DNA of 64,000 nt from Sipunculus nudus (GCA_026874595.1 CM049307.1:50271178-50335177); one strand, 5' to 3'. Positions 1-14,900 are shown, counted from the first letter of the stretch. A program made the numbers and translations. The notes: a model not told the origin generated them from the letters alone.

Positions 1-948
1 TTATATTAATAACTGTATTATCTAATCGAACAAATGCATTTGTAACAGGCCCCTTGCATCCATACATGTGTTTACCGTAACTTGATCAATATTTTGCATG
101 CCGATGCTATCTGGGGGAAGCTAATTTGCCATCTGTGTTGGGCCGTCTACTTAATTGCAATTGGGGTGACTGGTTCTAATTGATTTGTCCACAGACATTA
201 ATCTGCCCGCCCTAAATGAACTCAAAACACAAATTCCGGACAGTTGTTCTGGAAGTAATTGGTGTTAGACGGACACGGATACTGTTGACATAAGCCACTG
301 TACTTTCCCTCTGACATCGTCTGCATGAGCGGGAATCATTTCACTTCAGCCAGTCACATCGTTTGGGGTGCCTTACAAACCCGGAATTATACATTTTGCC
401 CTTGTAGGAACAGCTAAAATTTGATTAAAACTTTGAGAGTGTATTATCATGATGAGATTCAACAACAAAATATTCGAAGGTGAGGCGCAGTTTTTAAACT
501 TTCGTTAAAAATGAAAGCGACCGTCGCTCCTACAACAGTGGAGGCGGCCATATTGGATGTATACAGCGGTCACGCAGGCAGGATTTTTGAGCGAAATAAC
601 GGGTTTGGGAGTTCATATTAATGTGCATTCCATGCCAAACGCTAAAAATGCTATAATGGTTAACGGTAAGTACAATTGGTTTGTGTCGATTTTGTGCCAG
701 CAAATGAAACGTTGTTTCATTGGTTTTGCTCGCTCTGCAGGGTGAACCCTAGAGGTCTCAACGGCCATTTTCGAGTTTGGAAGAATACTGATCTAGTATT
801 TGCGGTTTAAATGTGCACAATTTCCACTGTGTTTACATGTTAAAATTAACATGGTTATGGTGCATGCACTTTTTATGAGCATTTTAGTATTCTAACAACC
901 AGGCCTTGCATTACTGGTATATGCTGAACGATCCTTAAATATATATTC

Positions 949-950
<2 letters not shown>

Positions 951-994
<44 letters not shown>

Positions 995-1017
995 GGTTAA
1001 ATATATATATATATATA

Positions 1018-1066
<49 letters not shown>
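951..1066. repeat. (TA)n microsatellite, split
   Basis: Two (TA)n runs separated by atggttaaa. They belong to the dense TA series of the left 24 kb. Confidence 0.97.
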
Positions 1067-1069
<3 letters not shown>

Positions 1070-1370
1070 CTCTATAATCAACATGCAGAGTTGAAGAAAA
1101 CAACAATCCATATTGATCGTGTAAATGTGAAGATTTTAGCACACACATCATGCATAAGTACATACAATATAATTTCAGGGTCATGAATATATATCGTTAC
1201 CAGGTAAATGCATTTATTAAGTGCATAAATATTTCTTTAAATAATTTGACTGTAGAAAACAAAACAAAGCCTTCTTAAACAGTGAAATAAAATATAGGAA
1301 ATAAATTCATACACGGAGGCTTAATTATGAGAAGAATTTATATATATGGATATATATTAAGTTGAGTAAC

Positions 1371-1388
1371 TATATATATATACATATA

Positions 1389-1423
<35 letters not shown>
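1371..1423. repeat. (TA)n microsatellite
   Basis: Imperfect TA run with one tac and one ttt interruption. Confidence 0.95.
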
Positions 1424-1427
<4 letters not shown>

Positions 1428-1961
1428 TTAAAGCTATATCCTTTCTCACATGGTCAATTTAAATTACTTATGACTTGAACTCTTACTTGAGCGAGGGTGT
1501 TACCTTATAAAGACCTCTGTAAATGCATTTAATCATGATAGAAATATTTTGAATTAAAGAATTAAAACATGTATATGTCCAACTGAATTTTCCCTAATAA
1601 TCTAACCTTTTTCATGGAAAATTAAGTTTAAATACCCATTTTTTTATTTTATGCATGGTTATCCCGTCAATTACCAGGGGATAATTCTATTCGCAACATT
1701 TCATCTAACCAACTATTGATCCAATTGATTTATTCAATAGTCATACATGGTTTCTTGACTTTCCATGCAATTAAGAAGTTTAAGAACATAGGAGAAGTTT
1801 TTTTCAGCGTTAATACAGATTTTAAATTATGTGATTTCGTGTATGCATGTTCTATATAATTATTTTGTTGAAAACTTATAGAATTATATATTGAAATTAG
1901 AATAAAGAAATTGAGCTACATTAACGCATATATAAGGTTGTTATTGCATTAAAGAGTCAAA

Positions 1962-1962
<1 letters not shown>

Positions 1963-2042
<80 letters not shown>
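1963..2042. repeat. Compound (CA)n(TA)n microsatellite
   Basis: CA run to position 2000, then a TA run. Confidence 0.97.
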
Positions 2043-2046
<4 letters not shown>

Positions 2047-2386
2047 GATGTTTCATCCAAAGAGCTGTCCAGGTATAGATTTAGCTTTTGTTGTCGGTCA
2101 AAGTAAAATATAATTAATTTCATACAGGTTGCATTGTCATTTTATTACCATAAATTTTATAATTTCTATAATTATAAATCAGTTCCAACAATATTGTAGA
2201 CTTAAAAAACACACATTCAGTTAGCCATTAATAAATTCAGTCGGACTGCCCTGACAGTTCTTGATATGCACACAATATATAAAGATTACCTTTTCTTATT
2301 CTGTCTATTGCAGTTTTATCAATTATAAATATAATGTCTCATTTGGTCGAATATGTGTACAGATATTTTGAGCAAGTGCTCGATAA

Positions 2387-2390
<4 letters not shown>

Positions 2391-2455
<65 letters not shown>

Positions 2456-2459
2456 GGGA

Positions 2460-2494
<35 letters not shown>

Positions 2495-2517
2495 CAGACA
2501 GACAGACAGACAGAGAG
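2391..2517. repeat. Compound (TA)n-(GA)n-(GACA)n microsatellite
   Basis: TA to 2452, GA from 2461 to about 2490, then GACA repeats. The IYIY/RERE-type ORFs here are artefacts. Confidence 0.97.
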
Positions 2518-2700
2518 GCAAACTATATTTTTGTATATACTATATTTATAAGAACATATTTCATACCATTTTTATGTACAAATGTACTTAAATGCAGGAG
2601 TATTTGTAGGCACACATGTATTATACATTAAACTTCATTCAAAGTATATATAATACATTTAACTTTACCAGCATTTTATAAGTTTAAATTTTTGTAGTAA

Positions 2701-2703
<3 letters not shown>

Positions 2704-2751
<48 letters not shown>
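2704..2751. repeat. (TA)n microsatellite
   Basis: Uninterrupted TA run. Confidence 0.97.
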
Positions 2752-2753
<2 letters not shown>

Positions 2754-3149
2754 CGGTATATTCAGTAAGAGTGCGTGCATGGATGTTCTTACAAATATTT
2801 ATGTCTCTAAAGGCAATGCATGCATGCATACAGGTCTGGAAGAAATAGCCACAAAACATATTGATAAAGGACGGTCAGAACATGGGAGTATATGATTTGA
2901 CTATTTTTAACAGAAGGACTCATTCAGTGGTGTTTAACACTTGTTTATGGTGAAGAGCATTTGTGCTAATACCGAATTCCCATAAATGAACCAGGTGATA
3001 AAAACCAACTGGTCATGCCCGCATATACTACAATAAAGAGACCCCTTTTGTGCTTTTAGAGGCTGATTTAAGATGAACACGTACAGTGCCAGCATTTTCT
3101 GGAACACAAACGATAATTCTGTCAGGAAATCTTTATTAAAGATCCACTC

Positions 3150-3720
3150 ATCCTAACCAGAAAATGATTTTAACATCTGTTCATCTCATCTTTTTGGACC
3201 GCCAACCAAACCAGACTATGCCCGCTTTTTCTTTTCTACCAGCATACCTCTCGAGCGGGTAACGTGTGAGGCAGCTTCCGTGTTTGCCCAGCAACTAACT
3301 CATTAAACAAACTGTGTTAATTAGAAGAGCAATATTGAAAGCTACGAGTGGCTCATGAGTTTCTAGACAGTTTGCTTTAAGAGCCTTCACTTGGCCTCCG
3401 GGAAATGTCGAGAGCCATCCAGGAATTATTAGTGCTTGACACGCTGCGAGTCGTTAGAACTTGAAGCCATCCGCTTGAGTGTTTTGGGCTTCCGCACAGA
3501 TTCAGTCTAGCTGGCTGGGGATGGGTTGCCACTCACTCACTGTGTTCCAGTCTCGTCTGTATGTCATTAAATCCAGCATAGGCTGAGTTCTTAAATATCG
3601 ACCCCCATGCATGCTTCACTGTAATTACCTATAGACGGTCCGGAAAGTCAGGTCGCCAGTCCATTAACAGAACAGTATCTCAGCACATGTCAGACTTTTC
3701 CCATCCATGTATAAAACGCA
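3150..3720. other. GC-richer single-copy island (possible regulatory DNA)
   Basis: Contrasts with the AT-rich surroundings and has no simple repeats and no useful ORF. It contains motifs such as taattagaagagcaatatt and several TAATTA/ATTA homeobox-like cores. Function is inference only. Confidence 0.3.
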
Positions 3721-3865
3721 TTTTCTTTACCCGTCAAACCTTAGGCCAAATTAATAATTATAAGTTATTTAAAAGACAACTTTAATCCTAGAATTCATAC
3801 AAGTAGTTTTGATATTTACAAAATGAAAAATATTGGGCCTTCATGAATATTGATCCATGAGCCTG

Positions 3866-3868
<3 letters not shown>

Positions 3869-3910
<42 letters not shown>
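3869..3910. repeat. (TA)n microsatellite
   Basis: Uninterrupted TA run next to the right end of a GC-richer island. Confidence 0.97.
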
Positions 3911-3913
<3 letters not shown>

Positions 3914-4703
3914 AACATAATGGAAAAAGGATGATGCCTTTTATTTTCGAATGTGCAGATCTGTTCATATTTAATTCAACTATATAATATATCACATAAA
4001 TTATATATTTCATGCGTATAAATTGAATAAACATGGAATGGTTTTATAAGATATCATTCGGTCTGCATGGACATCTATGCGTGTTTTTTAAAGAAGAAGA
4101 AAACTGCAGTCTAATTACTAAATACTTTGAATAATAGCCTACACTCTTCTTGCAGAAACAGGGATCATTCCGCCTGAAGTCCAATGGTATGACTGACGGC
4201 GGACAATGATCATTTATTTGAAACTAATTGTATACTTTGTCTTTTGCATGGTTTGAGGTTTAACAGTAGAAATTTTTTTTATATACGTTATGTTCGTTCA
4301 TTTTTTTTTTCAATTTGATGAGATGTAATAAAACTATAGATTATGAATATCAGGAAGATATAAGCTGGCCGGACAACATGCTTGGGAAATATCTATATAT
4401 AACATTAATAAGATGGCAAAATATACCTTAACACAGATTCACAACAAAATCAGATCCATGCATATATAAAGTATCAGTATTTATCTGACACAAAATTGAT
4501 GTCTATACTTACAAGCACCAATTCATTTCTTTTAGCTTTAAATAATGTATGCGTGGATTCATGCATATATTCACCAAAACTGCCTTCTTGAAAATAGTAC
4601 ATGTATATCACCATAAATTATCTATAAATGGCATTCTTTTCATATATGATTAATGATTAATAAAGTACATCATGTATCATTTTGGTTTAAAAAATGCTGA
4701 ACA

Positions 4704-4705
<2 letters not shown>

Positions 4706-4749
<44 letters not shown>
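4706..4749. repeat. (TA)n microsatellite
   Basis: Uninterrupted TA run. Confidence 0.97.
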
Positions 4750-4750
<1 letters not shown>

Positions 4751-5534
4751 TGCCAGTAACAACAGTTAAAAATGTATAGATCAATTGATTCGCATGCATC
4801 TTAAACAGCTGTTCTCCACTTACCAAAGAAAACGATTTATCCTTCAGATAATTATATGTGTAGAGCCTGTCTATATAACATTGCCATATTGATATCAGAT
4901 TTAGTATATGCATATGTTTAACGTGTCCCAGATTTAGAAAATATTTGTTTGAATCTGCAAATGAACATGCACGAAATATACGTTGTCTGATAAAAAAATA
5001 TGATAAAAGTGTATGATGGCCTTGCCTGAATAGGTTAAATCACTAGCTGTGAAACACGGGCGGTTTAAACAGACTTGATAACATAGTGTACTGATATTAA
5101 CTCGTGAGTTCATAGATCTTAGTATCTGTACATCAGGTCATACAACAAATCATTTTTGCTTGATTTTTTTCTACCCGGAGCAGTTCGGGGTTTAATGTTG
5201 ATCCGATTCACACCATATTGACAAAGTGGGATTTGCAGTATAGATGAGGGATTAAGTTTTATCTGTCAGACAAGCTGTTCCTTCATACCTAAAGTGAAAA
5301 GTAGATGTGACCCCTGTGGTCTCAACCGAGCCAAAGTCCCGATGTATACTTGTTAAGCGGACTTTTATTTATGACGGGTCATGTCGTGGGGTGAGACCCG
5401 TAATTCTTTCAGCCTGGGCGAGAACAACCTCTCTTGCGCGGCTTGTAACACATCATGCACTTGTTAAATTTGAATGGCTGATATACTGGCCTCGTTATCG
5501 ATTTATCTTGCTCTCAACGGCTTGTATATGTCAT

Positions 5535-5536
<2 letters not shown>

Positions 5537-5599
<63 letters not shown>
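5537..5599. repeat. (TA)n microsatellite
   Basis: Uninterrupted TA run. The 108-codon ORF ending here is partly TA artefact. Confidence 0.97.
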
Positions 5600-5601
<2 letters not shown>

Positions 5602-6378
5602 AGTTTTTACAACACATGTATATATATATGTAATTATGCATTTGTATATTGTATTATATTATAGTAATGATATGGAAAAAATAATTTAAATTATCATTAA
5701 TTTAACAATTTTAGAAACATAACTCTAATTTCAATATTTTATTCATTTTCAGTTGGTAAGCTCTATAAATTGGTCTATTGCCAGATGTTATTTAATTTAT
5801 TCCCCATAATGTAAACGTTGGGAGGTCATTGACTTATCAACTTGCCACATTAAAACATATAGTCTGAACATAAAACATAATTTATAGTATTCAAACATCT
5901 GTTTGTTGTGCACACTAATACATAAATTTTATTTTTATTTGTTAAGGTTAACAGTTGAAGTGCGCTTGTTTAGCAGTAAATGGAACCTAAAGTGACGTCA
6001 ATCCTTGCCAGAGAGTTTTTTTTCTGTCTCAAGAAGGTCTAAACAAACCAGGCTTGGCACAAGTGATTGAAAGCATGGAAAGAGGGTCTGCCCAAAGTGC
6101 ACTTTGTTCGCCGACGTTCAGGTCTATAGCTTCGATACAAATGGATTCGAGATAAGCTGGTAAATACAGAGAAATCGGGATCTCGACCCGTAAATTAACT
6201 TACTATATCATATGCAGATATATGAGGTTAAAGTGAAATTGTTAGTTCAAATTAAGAGATTAAGACAGGATTATGGAAACCCAGAAATGCTGCAGGATTT
6301 GTATCTATAATTAATAGACTGATTTGTTTAAACATTTCACTCCAAAATTTGAATATATACTCTTTTATCTCGATAATA

Positions 6379-6380
<2 letters not shown>

Positions 6381-6425
<45 letters not shown>
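6381..6425. repeat. (TA)n microsatellite
   Basis: Uninterrupted TA run. Confidence 0.97.
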
Positions 6426-6428
<3 letters not shown>

Positions 6429-7714
6429 CATGTGCTAAAAATACCAGACGCCATAATGGGCATTTATCCTTATTTCGCTTCCCATTGGTTGTACATACGA
6501 ATCACGTGACGTCTTAACTAGCTGACTGACCAATGGTCATTCCACTTGCACTGCCCAGGGTGTATATAAGTAGGGCGATGACAATAAATAAGTTGCATAT
6601 CACTCGCTGGACTACATATGTTACAGGGCCGATAGATGAGGGACGATATACCATCTAATATAGTTTTAAAGAACAGAATATTATTGGAAATTAATATTAT
6701 CTTGCAGAACAAAGTATTTTCTTAATCATATGTTAATCATATGTTAATCAAATGTACTTTTCCATACAGTATATTTATATATGTTGTAGTGATGTGAACT
6801 GAACAGAAAAAATATAGAAAACGAATATATTGGTGAAGATGTTTACTTGCATCAAATGTCTTTTTTAATTGATAAAATTTTAATTTACTACCATTTCCTA
6901 ACCTCTATACTTAACCATAACGTTTCGAACAATTCTGAAATAATATTTTATTCATTAATTCTATCAAACAAAGAGAACTTTATACAACTTGAGGATCATT
7001 AATAGGAGCAAGAGGTTTTGGTCTTTGTGTTCTTCCTGTCCCAATTCTATATTTAATTTTACGTTATTTTCAACCGATGTATACTCCTTACTCTATAATG
7101 ATAATATAAAAAGAGGAATGATGCACATCTTGAATTTAAGAATATAATCCCATGGTAGCACAATGCCATAAATCAAACTTGTACAGGTTTGAAAAAACGG
7201 TCTTAACAGATCGTTGTTGGTACATTTCTAGAGTGTTCTCGTGAGTCGAGCGGCAGCAACGGTCACGTGATAAAAATCTGACGGAAACCTGGAGAACGCA
7301 TGCTCGACCGTGACATAATCGCACAACTGCAAATACATAATACGTATGACACAAGTGCAACTCATATTTACATAAACCGATAGCCAGCTAACTGGACGTG
7401 CTAGAGTCAACATGTCGCGCATATAGAAGGGTGGAATCGCTTATTTTGTGCAAGTTTTCACGTTGCGAATATATAAATTATGACATTTTGAAACAAACAC
7501 TTTTATCTTTTTGAAAAAAGCTGTAACAATTTGATTTGCAGATATACCTGGAAATCTAGCTATGCATCAAGATAAGGAATATAATAATAATGTGTGTATG
7601 TGAGCATGTTTATATATATTATACTATACACCTTTCGATTTTTAATTTAAAGTTTAATATTTTTCTTAACAAATTTTAATGAGGATTACACCTGTAGGAA
7701 TGATATTAATATAC

Positions 7715-7716
<2 letters not shown>

Positions 7717-7767
<51 letters not shown>
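7717..7767. repeat. (TA)n(CA)n microsatellite
   Basis: TA run followed by a short acacaca. Confidence 0.96.
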
Positions 7768-7768
<1 letters not shown>

Positions 7769-7973
7769 CCCTCAGCCTCTGAATAATGCATCGGTGATAT
7801 TCAAGGAGCCAATGAAGGAATTCAAGGTTGCATATATATTTTGAAAATTTATTCAGAGGTAGACATAGCTTTCATATAAGAAAAAAAACAAATGAAATGC
7901 AGACGCAGAAGAGAGAGAATATTTCGGAGATAAAAGTAGACTTTTAATATTACATACACACATCTATAATATT

Positions 7974-7978
<5 letters not shown>

Positions 7979-8007
<29 letters not shown>
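7979..8007. repeat. (TA)n microsatellite
   Basis: Short TA run. Confidence 0.95.
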
Positions 8008-8011
<4 letters not shown>

Positions 8012-8065
8012 GGATCTGAAAGAAGTTAATCATATACTTTATATTAACATGTAAACAGTAATGGC

Positions 8066-8068
<3 letters not shown>

Positions 8069-8122
<54 letters not shown>
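8069..8122. repeat. (TA)n microsatellite
   Basis: Uninterrupted TA run. Confidence 0.97.
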
Positions 8123-8125
<3 letters not shown>

Positions 8126-9916
8126 TCAACTGCGTGTATATATATGCATGCGCGGGAGTTTTGCTTATGGAAAGAAATGTGTTGAAATGGCACAAATATA
8201 CTTGAAAATTTTACTCAAATGCAATCAGAAAGTTTCTTTAATTGTTCAGAAAGAATGTTGAATTGTTTTGCCAATGAAGAATACACAGTTTTATATAGGT
8301 GAAAGTTCTTTGAAGGCCTATTCGGTAAAATCGTTCGATTATAAAGCAATATCCGTATTGGATTAAAAATATGTAAAACTTTCATTCATTGAATATTATA
8401 CATTTATTTTCACATATATGCGTGTTTTCAACTGGAAATTCATAATTACTTAATCTTTGCCTCGGAATTCTTAAAAATAATATAATAAGACCTAATTGAA
8501 GATAGTTACATGGCAGTGCTTTAGAGATATCTAATAGTCCTGGATCAGTTTTAGAATGTTTGAGGGAGATAATTCCTCCGATTTCTTCTTAGCACCACAG
8601 AAGAGGTTTATGTAACTCCACTCCCGTGGCGTCGAAGGTTCCCGGGAGGGGGATCAGGCCGTGATAAAACTTCCCCACCAAATGTAAGAAGGAACGTTCC
8701 ACTGTTGCCGGGCACCAGCTAATACATTCGTTTCCACCCGCTGCTAAGATTCCTAAACAAAGACACTTTTAAATTTTTGCTATCCCATCATGCAACGTTC
8801 TGGTATCCCATGATTCCAATTGTCAAGATTTTTTTTCAGAATTTTTTGTTGTTGCTAGTTTGACGCCTCAGCACTCCATGATAACTCACTTCATGTTACT
8901 TTCTAAATGGATGTGTAATAGAAAGCCAAGAGGCGCCCGTTCTTTCCTTCCCTTCCTGTAGGACAAGCTATAGTTATTGATTTAATCAGTTTAAATCCCG
9001 AGAATACAATAATTCTTTGACAATTTGTTTGATATGAAATGAAAGATGAAGATATATAAAATGACTTTGTTACTACAAAATAAAAATTCGAGTTGTATTT
9101 ACATAATATTCATATACCCCTTACAGTCGTTTAGAGTCTAGTATAAAAGCATTAAAGGTATTTTATATTTGTCTCCAAAGATGTGTTTACATATTTTATC
9201 CTATATAGAAAATCTTGGTATACACAGACCTACACTCCTGATTTCTGAAAATGATTATTATACCGAGAAAATATTTTCCCATTGCATGAACTTTTGCAAT
9301 ATTCTCAGAGTTTTATAAAATAAATATCTTTCATCACATGCATGGATGTTGTGGAATATATGCTTTCTACCAAAAGGGGTATTTTTTTCTTTGAAACATG
9401 CAGATATTTTCAGTTCATCATAACAAGTGATCGCATAAATAGCTCTGTCAAAACATACATATGTATATCAAAATATAAGTAATGGTCCTGTAATAAATAT
9501 TATTAAAACCATATATCCTTCTGCAAATTTCCCAATAACATGCTTTTTTAATTATTTCCACTAGCGTTCTTAATTATGGGTTCTTTCATCCGCCTATATA
9601 TGTAGTGGCACACATTTTTTTCTTAATCTATTTTGAGTCATGGCGTTTTGATAAGTTTTTAAAACATTTTAAAAGAATGAGTTTTGAATACCTATATCGA
9701 TGATAATAGTTCTTCTATATATTTTAAGTTGTTTATATGTGTACAAAATTCATTTTTCATTGATATTTCAACCCTGCAGAATTAGTTATGAAGTTTCAGA
9801 ATTGCTTGATTTGCAGAATCATTCATACATGTGCACATGTGAATTGGCATACATTATATAGTAAGTGCGTTGTATATTTCATAGCGAAATCAAAGGAAGC
9901 AATGAGTGAATTTGTT

Positions 9917-9948
9917 CTCTCTCTCTATATATGTATATAGATGTAAAG

Positions 9949-9979
<31 letters not shown>

Positions 9980-10005
9980 AATATATACGTGTGTATATAT
10001 ATACA
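9917..10005. repeat. Imperfect (CT)n/(TA)n region
   Basis: ctctctct followed by broken TA runs with tgta and taca interruptions. Confidence 0.9.
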
Positions 10006-10805
10006 CTGATGCACTATTGTATTCACTATTGTATTCACGGGATCAAACATCCCTGACAAGATCATACACGCTGACCATGCAGCCTACCATGCATAAGGCC
10101 ACTGAAATCGACCACCACTGTAGCTGCAAGATCATGTTCCGACCGGCTACACATACATGTAGTCTCGGACAAATCACTGAAATTTATACATGCCAAGGTC
10201 CTTTGGATAAATTTCCCGTATTTATCAACGGGTCGCCCCTGCTGCCTAGTTGCCGACCTTTCACTAAGCAGGATTTCCCATGTTTGCTTGGGGACTAGTA
10301 AAATTTATTTGCCTAAGCCTCTAAGAAAGGGACTTGTTTACGTTCGGCTAGGTTTGGGTCCCCTAAATTTGCCCTCCGATTAGCTAAACCGGGCATTTTA
10401 CCTGAAGGTGATACATGAATAAACATAAAGGTCGACCTCTGCGGCTCCCGAGATGCCCATTGGCCTATACATGACCGACGCTCGCCATTTGTTGACATTC
10501 CTCCGCACACGCAACAAAGTCCACTCTGTGTTTATACATATCTCGATTTGTGCCCATGTAGGATTTTTGCTTTTAAATAAAATGTTATTATTATACAGTT
10601 CCTCTAATAAATTTTTCATTCTCTTTCCCCCAAATATATAGCTTTAAATTTATTAAAGATAAGCAAGATTTGTCTAAATATTATAAACTTTATATTGAAC
10701 TTATTTACACTTTATATTTTTGGGTACTGCTTTAAGCATTTAATTAGGGTCTTCAGTTATATAAACATTTTATATATGTCAGATTTATAAAGATAAATCA
10801 TATAA

Positions 10806-10809
<4 letters not shown>

Positions 10810-10861
<52 letters not shown>
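10810..10861. repeat. (TA)n microsatellite
   Basis: Uninterrupted TA run. Confidence 0.97.
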
Positions 10862-10866
<5 letters not shown>

Positions 10867-12079
10867 TGCTTTAAAGAAATTGTCGTCGCGTTATGAACCA
10901 TGATTTTAATGTCAAATAAAATATCAAATATATATTTTATTTATTAAGAAACATACCTATACCATGAAAAGTCATGATATTGAATTTTTAGCTTCTTAGA
11001 GCACAAAAACAAAACCATTGTCCTTTTATCTTAACTGCAATAGATCAACTACGACTTAGTTAACGCTCGTTTTATATTATATATAAATATATTTTTTAAT
11101 ATATACACTCACATTTTAAGGATTAACTTTCTTTTGCTCGCATGAGCGCATATATAAAACGTATTTTCTTTTTTGTTTATGTACCTTTAAAATAGTTTGT
11201 CAGTTTATAAGTAACATGCGCTGGACTTTATACACCTAAATAAATACATGCACTTACATGTTTATATGGATTTATCTTTGCATTATTTTGTCGATACACT
11301 ACAGAACAAACCTTCTATTCTGTTCCTTTTAGTGCAAGAGATGCATTTGACACGTTGGACGGAATTCAAATAAATATCCAAATACAGACTGGGAGATATA
11401 TATGCTACATTCATTCCCTTATAAATGCAGAATTTCTTTACTTTATTTGATCCGATACATATTGTGGCTGCGGGTGAACAGAAATGAAAGAGAAGCCTTA
11501 TATTATTGTGATTATCTCCTCAATTTATATATTTTCAAATCGCAAAATATCTTGATTATAAACATGGAAAACGGTTTCAATCAACCTATATTTTTTTTAA
11601 AACGTTTGTGATGCATGTTCTACAATTTTTTAAAATATTTTTCCAGTTTATTTTATATGGGCCATTTAGGTACATTTATATTGTTGTTTAACAATGTACA
11701 CGAGCAGTGTTATTTTGATGACCCGTGTATATATTAATTTTACAACATGCACCCGTCCAAAACGAGCATAAAACACCTCTGTATATGAAACAAAAGTTAT
11801 AGATATGTATATAGTTATAAACAACGAATGTGTTTTTCATATAAATGATATAAATATTATAATGAAAATTCATAATTAAATGTATGTCTATTATCTGCAC
11901 ACACAAAATACTCATTTCTGTTGGATTATGACAAAATACCAAACATACTTTAGTAAAGGTACCGAGCATAAAACCAGACCTCTTCAGCACTACTTAAAAA
12001 GCCTTTATCTGTCGCCATTAAACGCGAGCACATGTTGTAAATTTGCAATAATTTGTCAGTTACATCAGCTCTTAAAGTG

Positions 12080-12420
12080 ACAAGGAGCTTGAAGGGAGGG
12101 AAGTCAATACGTGTTTATGGCCTTGTCGATTTCACTGAGGACTCCCTGTTGAAGTCTTGTGACGTAATAAAGGGCTGTCCCTACGCAACGCTTCCTTTCA
12201 GCACGTTATGCAAATGAGCAGCCAAGATGAGTTAAGTCAAATCGGCACTTCTGAACTGGGAGGGGGAGGGGTGGGGTAAAGGGGGGTATCATCTTACTCC
12301 TTTGGGAATCTCAAACCACCTTGACAGATGCGTAAACATGCCCTGAATTTTAAACACCCTCCCACTTTAAAGTCCTGTCACGAATGGCTAGTCCGAGGGA
12401 AGTCATTGCATAGAACATAT
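12080..12420. other. GC-richer island with octamer-like ATGCAAAT and CRE-like site
   Basis: Contains gtgacgtaa (CRE-like), ttatgcaaatgag (octamer ATGCAAAT) and a purine-rich ggaggggtggggtaaagggg run. No ORF. A candidate cis-regulatory element by composition and motif only. Confidence 0.3.
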
Positions 12421-14309
12421 TTGTCTCTGTTTGAATTTTAATTTGAGTACTATACTCTTGCATATTAAACAGATGTTTTATTTAATTAAGGATCTATTTT
12501 GAACTTTCAAAGAATTCGGCCAGGAATTAGGGAATTAGGGTTAGAATTGCTGTTATAAATTAATCAAATATTTCCATTTTTCAATATTATTTTATTTTGT
12601 CAGAATATTTTTTTTCCAAATAATAAATCACTAAATTTATTGCAGACTTTTTTTTTTCTAGATAGGCCTATAATAGTACCGAACTTATCAGAATTAAATG
12701 TCAACAATATATAAATATTCACTTTTGTAAAAAAAGTTTTTTGCCCTGAATAATATCATTAATACAGTCATTCATAATCATTTTAAAATAACATACATTA
12801 CACTATATATCAGTTAATAATCGATTAATACCGACACAAACAAGCACTCTCTGTATATATAATATTTATCTATAAACGCATAAATATTATAACATCATTG
12901 TACAGAAAAACGTATGTTGCAGTTTCACAAAAATATACATGTACAATTCATATATAAATAAATACATTTATGAAAATGTTTTACAATTAATTTTAATTAT
13001 TCTCATAAAAAAAACTCATAAATCAACGAAAAACTAAATGCTGTATTGGAGATAGAGTTGTGAACAACTTTGTGGCCCATGTATACAACATATAACACAC
13101 ACAGATTGCCCTGTGTGCTCCGAGGTTTGATGTGACTGTGAACTTTGAGGTGTTTTAGTACCTGATCTTGAGCTCTCTTATCTCTATCTTGGGCTCATTA
13201 ATATCTTCTTGTATCGGTAAGTGTGGACAGATGTCAGATATCTGACCGGCAGGAACTAATGTATATGCATAGGTGTGATATGGAGGCTGTGAGGCCCCAT
13301 CAAACAACACTCTTACGTTTTGAATTTGCGCGCTGTAAAAACAGTTTCAGATCCCATGCAGGGAAAGTACTTGTACGTATGAGGCTTGCATGCAGGTGGT
13401 GTGACAAAACTTTTTTTCATCCTTATAACTGTTTACTCTCTTAGGCTGATAAGCTTATTTATTTGGTTAAAATAATCAAAATTACATCCGCAATAGACAG
13501 CTGCATTGATATTAATTAATGTATGTGGTTCAACCACTTTGTTTTTAATTTATAGTTCTAATAAGAATCCAACCCGCCCTCTCGGTCTTCCGAAAAAATA
13601 CAAAAAAAATTTTGCAAATTTAAAAAAAAAGAATACAAAAGTCACATTTAAATTATATCTAAAGTAAATAAAGAATTACTCATTTATGAATTTGCTCTGA
13701 AATCATTATTAACTACTATTTGTATATCTTTTTTCTTGCTTAATTATATATAAATAAGGACTGAACTCTTGTAGAAAATCAATTTATTGTTATTATTACT
13801 ATAAATATATATAATATATGTATTATGCATAAATATATATTATATTATATATGCATAAAAATACAGTCGTATAGGTCACATGCATGCAGAAATACCTGAA
13901 TTTTATATGTATATGTACATGTGTTTTTTTTTTTAGGAAATTTGTTCTACCACACGGTACCTATATGCATTCTCGTATTAAAAAAAAACATTTAAAATAA
14001 ATAACGGATAAATATATACAGCATGTATGCAAAAAATAGTCATATGTATACTACATATATATCAGACACTTTTATACGTATTTGCATGTGTAAATGCTTG
14101 TTTTAAGTTTAAATTAGAATTTCACATTTTACCTATATATATATATACGCAATCTTGCATTATCACTGAACATTTTAAATAAACAATTTAACGGATACAT
14201 GCATATATATATATTCGAGAGAGCTATATAGGGACAAATAAATAAGGTGAGAAGTAATGAGTATTTCATGGCCACGTTTAGCCATCAGGCTAAATACGCA
14301 GTTAAAGAT

Positions 14310-14312
<3 letters not shown>

Positions 14313-14372
<60 letters not shown>
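14313..14372. repeat. (TA)n microsatellite
   Basis: Uninterrupted TA run. Confidence 0.97.
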
Positions 14373-14375
<3 letters not shown>

Positions 14376-14489
14376 TATATTACATAAAAAAAACTATATG
14401 CATGTGTCAACGAAATTGTCTGTGCTATTATTAAATAGATATAGCAGTTATATGGTCGCAGTGCTCCGCATGTACTGGTAAAGTAACAA

Positions 14490-14900
14490 ATGTCCCATTA
14501 AATTAAGGCATATGAACGCATGGGCACGCATACGCCTGCCGGTGAGGTTTGGACTTCACAAGCACACATAAAGGATGGACGACAGAGTGTTTGCCCTGCT
14601 TTCAAAAGAACCCTAACGAAATGAAACGGGGACAGATTGGTCAATTTGTTTGCCGTAAATGTTCACAATAACTATTTTGGTTGGGACAGGAACACGGAGC
14701 GAAGGCTAGCGTAACACAAAATCCCACCTGACAATGGGTTTTGCTTTGAGCTTCCCGCACGTTGACATAAAGATTACCAGAGCCCCATCACAACACCTCA
14801 GATAGTATTAATGCGCACAAATGTTGATCCTTCAAAGTCGCCAGGCATAAAAGCCCTGTTATAAGTTGCATGTCTAGCCGTTGTGAAATTTGTTGCCTAT
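14490..14900. other. GC-richer single-copy island
   Basis: Balanced composition with no repeat or gene recognised. It is followed by an unrecognised 94-codon ORF (14963-15247, plus) with no family match. Confidence 0.25.

Noticed and set aside
557-760. Possible exon with a GTAAGT-like donor (666) and CTCTGCAG-like acceptor (734)
   Set aside because: The short open frame has no recognisable protein similarity, and isolated splice-like motifs are common.
2334-2591. ORFs with IYIYIY or RERERE runs (also at 3816, 4677, 5307, 7950, 8061, 14257, 22865, 24026, 36559)
   Set aside because: They are translations of (TA)n, (GA)n and similar microsatellites, with no conserved flanking protein.
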